Positions 57,151-64,000 of a stretch of DNA of 64,000 nt are shown piece after piece. The notes beneath the pieces were generated by a model that was given only the letters and a program-made list of their open reading frames with translations, had not been told where the DNA came from and made no database searches. Source of the DNA: Syngnathus acus (Eukaryota > Chordata > Actinopteri > Syngnathiformes > Syngnathidae). Each line of letters opens with the position of its first letter. Position 1 is the first letter of the stretch. The DNA lies in contig NC_051106.1 of assembly GCF_901709675.1 (NCBI RefSeq), positions 2,678,001-2,742,000 of the forward strand, given 5' to 3'. A program made the translations under genes and the position numbers.

Positions 57151-57783
57151 CGTGCAGTCAAAATTGGAAACTTAATATCAATTGATTCTTTTTATGAATC
57201 CATATTGTGTTAAATACCTATTATGGGATGCCAGTCTTTATATGGCATACTAGTGTAATATAGCCAATTGAGATTGAATTTCATTGATTTTAATTGGAAA
57301 AGCCCTCGGGCATTATAGGGTACATGCAATAAAAACGGCACACTTTAGAATTCATTTACTTAGCCAGCTATTACATTTTCAGAATGTTTTCGTAACACTT
57401 ACCTCCCAAATATGATCTAATTATATCCTCAGCTTTCATTTGTGTCGTTCATGTAATCGTCTTTTGGGGAACATTCAAAAGGTTTTTAACACTGTGTTAT
57501 GACAGCATGTGTTTGCCAAGCCACTGTGTATTTACATACCAGTGAGTGTGTTTTAATAGTAGCAGTTTAAATGCTTGTCACGAAATACCTCAGCGTCGTT
57601 CACATCACTGTTTGTGCGTTGGCAGTGGTTCAGCAGTGGTTGTCACAATGCAACTTGAATCAGTCTCACTTGTGCAAACAGGGTTGCGTACACATTTTAG
57701 GACTGCCGGCTGGTAGCTTTGTTAACATTGTTTTAAATATGTTAAAGAAAATAAATAAATAAATGGAAATCTACCGGTTAACC

Positions 57784-58113
57784 CACAGGTGTCAAACTCA
57801 AGGCCCGGGGGCCAGATACGGCCCGCCACATCATTTTATGTGGCCCGCGAAGACAAATTGTGCATCAAATTCGTGTGTCATTACTAGAATTGCAAATTGT
57901 CTTCACTTTCAATAATATCTTTTTTTTCTAAATATTTGACCAGTTTTTATTCGTTTGATTTGAAAATGAGTTATTTGTCAGTTTGTTTTGTAGCTTTTAC
58001 TGTATATAATATGAGGTGCTCATACATTTATTTGGGTTGACAGTCATAATGGCCCTCCGAAAGAAGCTATGACTACAATGCGGCCCGCGAAAAAAATGAG
58101 TTTGACACCCCTG
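57784..58113. mobile_element. hAT-type MITE, copy D (330 bp)
   Basis: Starts CACAGGTGTCAAACTC and ends GAGTTTGACACCCCTG, with the perfect 8-bp duplication GGTTAACC at 57776-57783 and 58114-58121. Same family as the copies at 3188, 18915 and 42308. Confidence 0.93.
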
Positions 58114-60618
58114 GGTTAACCCATGGATGGCCCCCACCCCTCCCCTACTTGCTCATAATAGCTGTATCAAGCAATGAGATTTTGGAAATCTGGACCTTTT
58201 TCATTTATTTATTTTAATTCCCATCTCAGGTTCTCATAACATGCAGAGTGACCGAGAGATCACATTGGAGTTCAAAGGTTGTGACTATTAGGAGACGTGG
58301 GAATGAGGCTTTGAACGTGCGTGCAGATGAAGTTGTTGTCAAGAAGGCAAAATGCTGATTTTCAGCGTGATTGTTATCCAGGTATCAGGGGAGCTTATTA
58401 AATGTGGAAAATGTGTGTGTTTCGGGGGGGGGTAGATGCTGAGCAAGCTTCAACACAACACATAGTGTGTGGAAACGAATGGAGGATGGTGGGGGAGATT
58501 TGGGTCCATGAATATACACATCACCAGGCGGATTTTTACACTCTGCTGCAAGAGGTCCGCTTCACACACACCCTCTTTAATAAAGAGCAGACATTTAACG
58601 CTCGTTCTCCTCCAGTCTCCATTCATAAGTCTGTCACCGGGTTACAAAACCCTTGTAAAAAGCTGCTTATTAAAAGTCTGACTCAGCGCTGTCTGCAGAT
58701 GTGACACCTGTTTCATCCGCCCCCCCCCCAAAGAACAAGCCTCATTGTTTTCCGTTAAGTGCGATGACTGCGCATCTATTTTACCCCTCCTCTCCACTTT
58801 CCTCACCATGTGAGAGCGTGGTTCAAGCTGCTAGCTGGTAATTAGCCTATTAGGCCCAGAGTCAATGTCTTTCTGTTTGTTTTAGATGCTAAGAATAAGG
58901 TTTTCCCTCGAGAGTCATCGGCAAGTGTGCGTAATTGCGTTCAATTGAAATTATAGCAAGTTATTCCACACCTCCGCTGAAGTAAAGAATAGATTGGTCC
59001 ATTTGCGGCCCGCAGGCCATACCTTGCCAACCCATGCTATCACCATAATGAGACACATTTCTTATTGCACAGTCCCTCTGCAATTGAATAACTGCACTGT
59101 AAGAAATATACAATACGTAAACACGACACTGAGGTCATCCAAATATCTCAAACGTCAGGTGGAATCTGCGGAATCATCTCCGAAACTATTACTTTTGTGG
59201 AAACCAAAAATATGTCATGTTTGTTGAGCTGTTAAAAGCATTGTCAAAGAGAGCAAGCCATTTAGACACTTTAGATTGGTCAATTATTTTTATTTTTATT
59301 ATTATTTTAAATTGCAGATCCACATGGGAACTGACCAATAGTATAGATTTTTCCAGAAATTAAAGGTGACCAAATTTCATCAAAATTCACATTTTATCAC
59401 TAACCTATGCAATGGTAGTCTGAATTACGGTGAATGTTTGGGGATGCACATTGAGCGATTGGAGTGCTGTTGTGGGCAAAACAAGCGCGGATATGAATGT
59501 CCTGATAATGTTGTTCCTTTTGATTTTTTTTTTTTTATTAGTCATAAAAAGTGAACTGGCAACTGTGGCTGACCTAAATTGCTGTTATAGGGTCAATTAG
59601 CTAACACGCTTTACATTACAATGTGCCGTCCGTCTTAAACATGCTGTTGTTTAAGTCTGTTCTGCTTTGCAGAACCCCCAACTTGGGACATTCTCTATGT
59701 TTTACAGAGTGTTTTCTCCTGGCTCGCCACCATCACGTGCGTTTGCGGTGAATTATTCATCTTATTTGATTAATCGTTGCAGTGCTAAATTTGTAAGCCT
59801 CAAATAAAACGATGAAATGAAAGACTGTGATCAATAAGGGTGAATAGTTCCATTACATCTGTGGTTAGCTTGCAGACTAAAAGGGGCACAAACTAGTCAT
59901 AGCTGGTTTGTGTTTGTAACCACAAAACCAGAGCATCATAAATCGAGGTCCTTTATATAAATAAGTCAGTCGCATCTTCATTGTCTGTCATCAAATCATT
60001 GTACAAAATGTCGTACACTTTCATTTTTCGACACTTCATTTTGTTGGTGAGGAAAAACAAGTTTTTATGTTTTGGCTGATTTGACCTCAATTCTCATCAC
60101 TTACTGTTTTGGTGAACAACAGCTACAATATTTATCACTGAGTTAAAACCAATTAGCTCTGAATGATGTTAAGCAATCTTTTTATGATGTTTTTTTCTTC
60201 CACCATCAAATCAGTCTTAAATCATGTAAATTTTTTGGATGCCACTACTGAGAGATTCCTCGTTCTGCTTTTTGGTTCTCATAAAAAACGAAAACAGCAC
60301 AAATTAAAGTGACACTGTGACTTTTTCTTACCCCTAAAATAGCAGCTTCTACGATTTATCTTAGCCCATTCATTGAACATGTCACCGAAGGATTTTTGAA
60401 ACGTGGCCTTAGACGCGAGGGCAGACAGCGTTCATTTGTGAGAGGAAAGTTGTTTGTCAGTGCTAGTTCATGCATGATGGTCTCGCTAACACTTAACTCA
60501 TTTGGTGTCAGCCATTTTTAGACCTTTCTTTACACGCAAGTTATGCCGCACTCTAAAATCACACGGTGCTGTTTTGTCCATGTTCCCCAATAATCAGCAA
60601 AACTCAAATACAAAACAG

Positions 60619-60649
60619 AACAAACAAACAAACAAACAAACAAACAAAA
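60619..60649. repeat. (CAAA)n microsatellite
   Basis: About seven CAAA units, read directly. Confidence 0.95.
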
Positions 60650-61873
60650 TAGCATAACATAGCATGTATTCAACAGATAACTTTTAACTTGAATAATGGA
60701 TTGAAAATAACAAATCTCTGAATTCACTTTACTTTAATATTGGTGCAAGTACGGGTAAATATGGATGCAAGAATGTGTTTTCCCTTCAAGCATTCAATCG
60801 TCCCAGAATGCAAATTGTAGTCCCGTCTGCCAAATTGTCATACATCATTCTGCGTGAATCAAAAAATCGCCACTTCAACATGTTTTTTTTCACTTTCAGT
60901 CTCAATAGAAACGCTTCCACCCACCCCCCAGACTCAAACATGGTATGGTCCAGTCAGTGTAAACCAGGAATTGACTTGCTAATAGACAAAGAAACACAAC
61001 CAGCATACCATATTTTATTTTCATTTTTTTTTGTCTTTGCCACTCTAAATAATGATTTGAACATAAATTCAATTTTATTGTATTTTATTATTTATTTTAT
61101 TATTTAATTTAAAATATATTTCAATTTTTGCATTTTCATTTTAGGATATTATATGCCCATGTTCCTCGAATGAAAATAAACCATTGTGGCCAAGTCTAAC
61201 AGTAAATATATGTTGCAATTATGTCTTCGAAACTATTATTTATATTACATAAGTCTTTGCTGTTTTTAGTGGAGCATTTAGGTGTGAAACATGTTGATAC
61301 AAATCTCATCTTCCTTCACACTTGAACACATTTAACACTGTTGCTGCTAACAAACTTCCCTCCTGCCGCTTCTCCAATCTGCGTGTGTTTCTGAACCGTG
61401 ACGCCTGCTGGTCATTAATAAACATGCTCATAAATGTTTAATCCCCCATCAGTGAGGTGGCAGGGGGACCCTTGTGGGTGATATTGATGATGTTAAGACA
61501 CACAAATGCACACTTACACATGCACATCTTCACATTTGACAATTAATCCACACAGTCTCACTCATACACAACACGATAGTACACTTTCCTAACTTTTAGG
61601 ACATATTGTTCTCATATATTTGTACACTCACAAAAGCATTACCAATTATGTTCTTTTCTCTGATTTATTGACACTTACTTAACCTTTCTATTCCATTACT
61701 TTGTGCATGTGTGAGAGAGAGGAAAGTGGAAGACTAAATTTACGGGAAGACTTTAAGCTTTATTTTAAGAGGCTCTGTATGAATATGACATTTACCTTTT
61801 AAGAATTACAGTCATTTCATGCAGAGTGCTTCCATTTGCAGGGACTAAAAACAAGGCCTGCTGGTGATTCATA

Positions 61874-62208
61874 TACAGTGATCCCTCGCTACTTCGCGTT
61901 TCGTTTATCGCGGCTTCACTACATCGCGGATTATTTTTCCAAATTAAAAAAACATTTAAAAGTCAAAATAAAACTTCAAAATTGAGGAAACGTGTCTAAC
62001 GTTTAGGACAATGTAGTATTGCTCCAAATGTTTGTTTACATTCCTTTAGAAGTCCGTTTTCTCGTGTTAGCACGATCGCGAATTAGCAGCTTTCCGCTAA
62101 CTGGTTAGCCTGCCCAGTACTTCTTGTTGGTGACCGTACTTCGCGGATTTCACTTATCGCGGGCGGTTTTTGGAACCATTTATCCGCGATAAACGAGGGA
62201 TTACTGTA
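61874..62208. mobile_element. mariner-type MITE (335 bp)
   Basis: Left end CAGTGATCCCTCGCTACTTC and right end AACGAGGGATTACTG are inverted repeats flanked by TA. Subterminal TTCGCG/TTATCGCGG motifs occur in facing orientation near both ends. TA target and CAGT terminus fit a non-autonomous mariner/Tc1 element. There is no open frame. Confidence 0.85.
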
Positions 62209-62412
62209 TTGAACTTGAGAGCGAATACGGAAATTTGCCGTCCTGTTAAGCAGAAACACGCTTCCTGTTTCCTTGTCTTTCTGGAACTGAATCCTCTGAA
62301 TTCTCCCAAAGAGTGAAGGAAGAAAGGAAGGGACCTCACTGTGAACATTTGTGACGGGTGGCCCCAGCAGAGAGTGCAGTGTGACAGCGTCTATTGACAG
62401 CAGATGCCACTC

Positions 62413-62414
<2 letters not shown>

Positions 62415-62464
<50 letters not shown>
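62415..62464. repeat. (GT)25 microsatellite
   Basis: Fifty bp of uninterrupted GT dinucleotide. Confidence 0.98.
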
Positions 62465-62467
<3 letters not shown>

Positions 62468-62565
62468 GGGGTTGAGAAGTCCGTGACCTATCGACAATGT
62501 AGAGGATATTCCCTCTGTGCTCTCTCAGTTGCACTCCTGTCTGTAAATTCCCAGCTGGTCTTGGC

Positions 62566-62651
62566 ATTTTTCCATCTATTCATCCATGTTGTATGCCGCT
62601 TGTCCTTGTTAGCGTTGCGACTAAGCTGGAGCCTATCGGCGCTGACTTTGC
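62566..62651 (-). repeat. interspersed repeat fragment
   Basis: CCATCTATTCATCCATG, GCCGCTTGTCCTTGTTAGC and GCTGGAGCCTATCGGCGCTG reproduce, in reverse orientation, the same common teleost repeat tail seen at 41932. Confidence 0.6.
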
Positions 62652-63037
62652 TGACTTTACATAATGTTAATGTTGACATGCAATGTGAACCGCTATATGC
62701 AGAAAATTATCATAGCTGTTATGGTAATTATGAAGCTTCAAAGGGGTACTTTGACAGAGCAGCAACATGGAAGCAGAGCATATGAAGTGCTTATTTCTGG
62801 GCAACAACAAATATAACTGGTTCTTAGTAGGGGACCTTCTCTGCCTCTTCTTCTTACTGTTATTCACTTTGCATCTCTTCAAATACAGTAGTGTTGTCCG
62901 GCATGTTGCGGCCCAAAAATGAATCCAGACATTTTCACTTCTTTCTTTTTAATTTATCAGAGCCCTTATGGCCTCTTCTAATGTGATGTGTAAATCACAT
63001 CTTTCACACCATAGCCTCTGCAAATGAATCGACAAAT

Positions 63038-63099
63038 GAGAAGAGGAGTAATGATGCTGCACCACACCCCTTTTGTCTTCCCATCATTACTCTCCTCTC
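63038..63099. other. short inverted repeat (hairpin)
   Basis: GAGAAGAGGAGTAATGATG (63038-63056) faces CATCATTACTCTCCTCTC (63082-63099): eleven perfect pairs at the loop side, then about six more with one wobble, one mismatch and one bulge, around a 25-nt loop. No transcript evidence is available. Confidence 0.5.
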
Positions 63100-63724
63100 A
63101 GTCTTCTTGGAATTTTTTCATTCCGTATTATCTTCAAACGGCCACATTTAGTACTCAATTACAGCTAATAATAACCTGAATATATTTATTTAAATGTGCA
63201 TTTAAAATTTGATAGCAACTAGGGGTCTCACACAAGGATTCACTCAAGCTAAAAATGCTTAAATAAAAATTGAGTTAGTGGCAACAGCAACATTGGGAGA
63301 GATTTGGCAAACCTTTCAGGGGTGCAACCAATCTACTCAACTCTGCTACTCATCCCACAAATTCATCATTCTTGCAAATGTGGGACCATTTAAAAATCGA
63401 CTTTACAAGATTTTCAGTGGTACAAAGCTTATTGCATTGTTACAACAAAGCAATAATCTCCCCAAATTTTATTCAGACTTCTTTGTGGTATGTTTACAAA
63501 CTAACTACACAGATGGTATTAATTACCATATTGTGGACACATTTTAAACCAATATCACTCTTTGAGTGTTATGACCATAAAATCTGCTAGCATGCTAAAA
63601 ACATAACTAAAAACGGCTCTCTTGTGGTCAGTGTGGCACTCATCATACTGCAGAAATCAGAGGCTTAACACAATTCCACAGCCCAAATGGAGAGAGTGGA
63701 ATATGACTACCACAAAGTGCTCCT

Positions 63725-63840
<116 letters not shown>

Positions 63841-64000
63841 CACTCAGCTGCAAAAGGACTGCAGTGGTGCCCAAAACCAGCAGGTTCCCCCTTGTGATGA
63901 AATGCACCAGAAAGGTGTTTATTTCAGCCTCTCTCAAGGACATGGAAGCTCGGTGCCATAAAGCACTGTGCTCTATAAAGTTTGCATGAATTTAATTTCT

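Overview
This window is vertebrate nuclear DNA, most likely from a percomorph teleost. It has long AT-rich introns with GT-AG junctions, many short TIR transposons typical of fish genomes, teleost-type SINE and LINE fragments, and long (AC)n/(GT)n microsatellites. Almost all the coding sequence belongs to two multi-exon genes on the + strand. No bacterial operon, CRISPR array, or new multi-gene system is visible.

Region 1 (1-30687) is most of a cnksr3 gene. Exon 1 (N-terminus and start of the SAM domain) lies upstream of the window. The first 9 kb is intron 1 with several transposons. Twenty-four coding exons from 9022 to 30687 join in frame and encode about 970 residues in the order SAM, CRIC, PDZ, CNK linker, PH, IPCEF1-like C-terminus. 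Reading through the donor at 19615 gives a short form that stops at 19653 with the C-terminus I associate with mammalian CNKSR3. Splicing that donor to 22031 gives a long form that adds the part encoded in mammals by the separate gene IPCEF1. The locus therefore looks like an unsplit CNKSR3-IPCEF1 gene with two 3' ends.

Region 2 (30688-32218) is a compact 1.5-kb intergenic segment holding the cnksr3 3'UTR and the scaf8 promoter.

Region 3 (32219-52193) is a complete scaf8 gene of 20 exons and 1336 residues: CID, Gln-rich part, RS domain, RRM, Pro-rich part, and one 561-residue terminal exon. Its 11.9-kb intron 2 carries a 1.06-kb hAT element, a 1.18-kb TA-flanked element with a nested SINE, and a hAT MITE. 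Its predicted 3'UTR contains a roughly 50-bp-arm imperfect hairpin (52452-52562).

Region 4 (about 53600-64000) is downstream intergenic sequence with a hAT MITE, a mariner-type MITE, degenerate interspersed repeats, two dinucleotide tracts and a short hairpin. I found no gene in it.

The two proteins work in different places: CNK3 at the membrane as a signalling scaffold, SCAF8 in the nucleus at RNA polymerase II. The neighbourhood is conserved synteny rather than a functional operon. The best leads for follow-up are the dual-output cnksr3 structure, two PPxY motifs in its long form, the scaf8 3'UTR hairpin, and a four-copy hAT MITE family with intact 8-bp target duplications.
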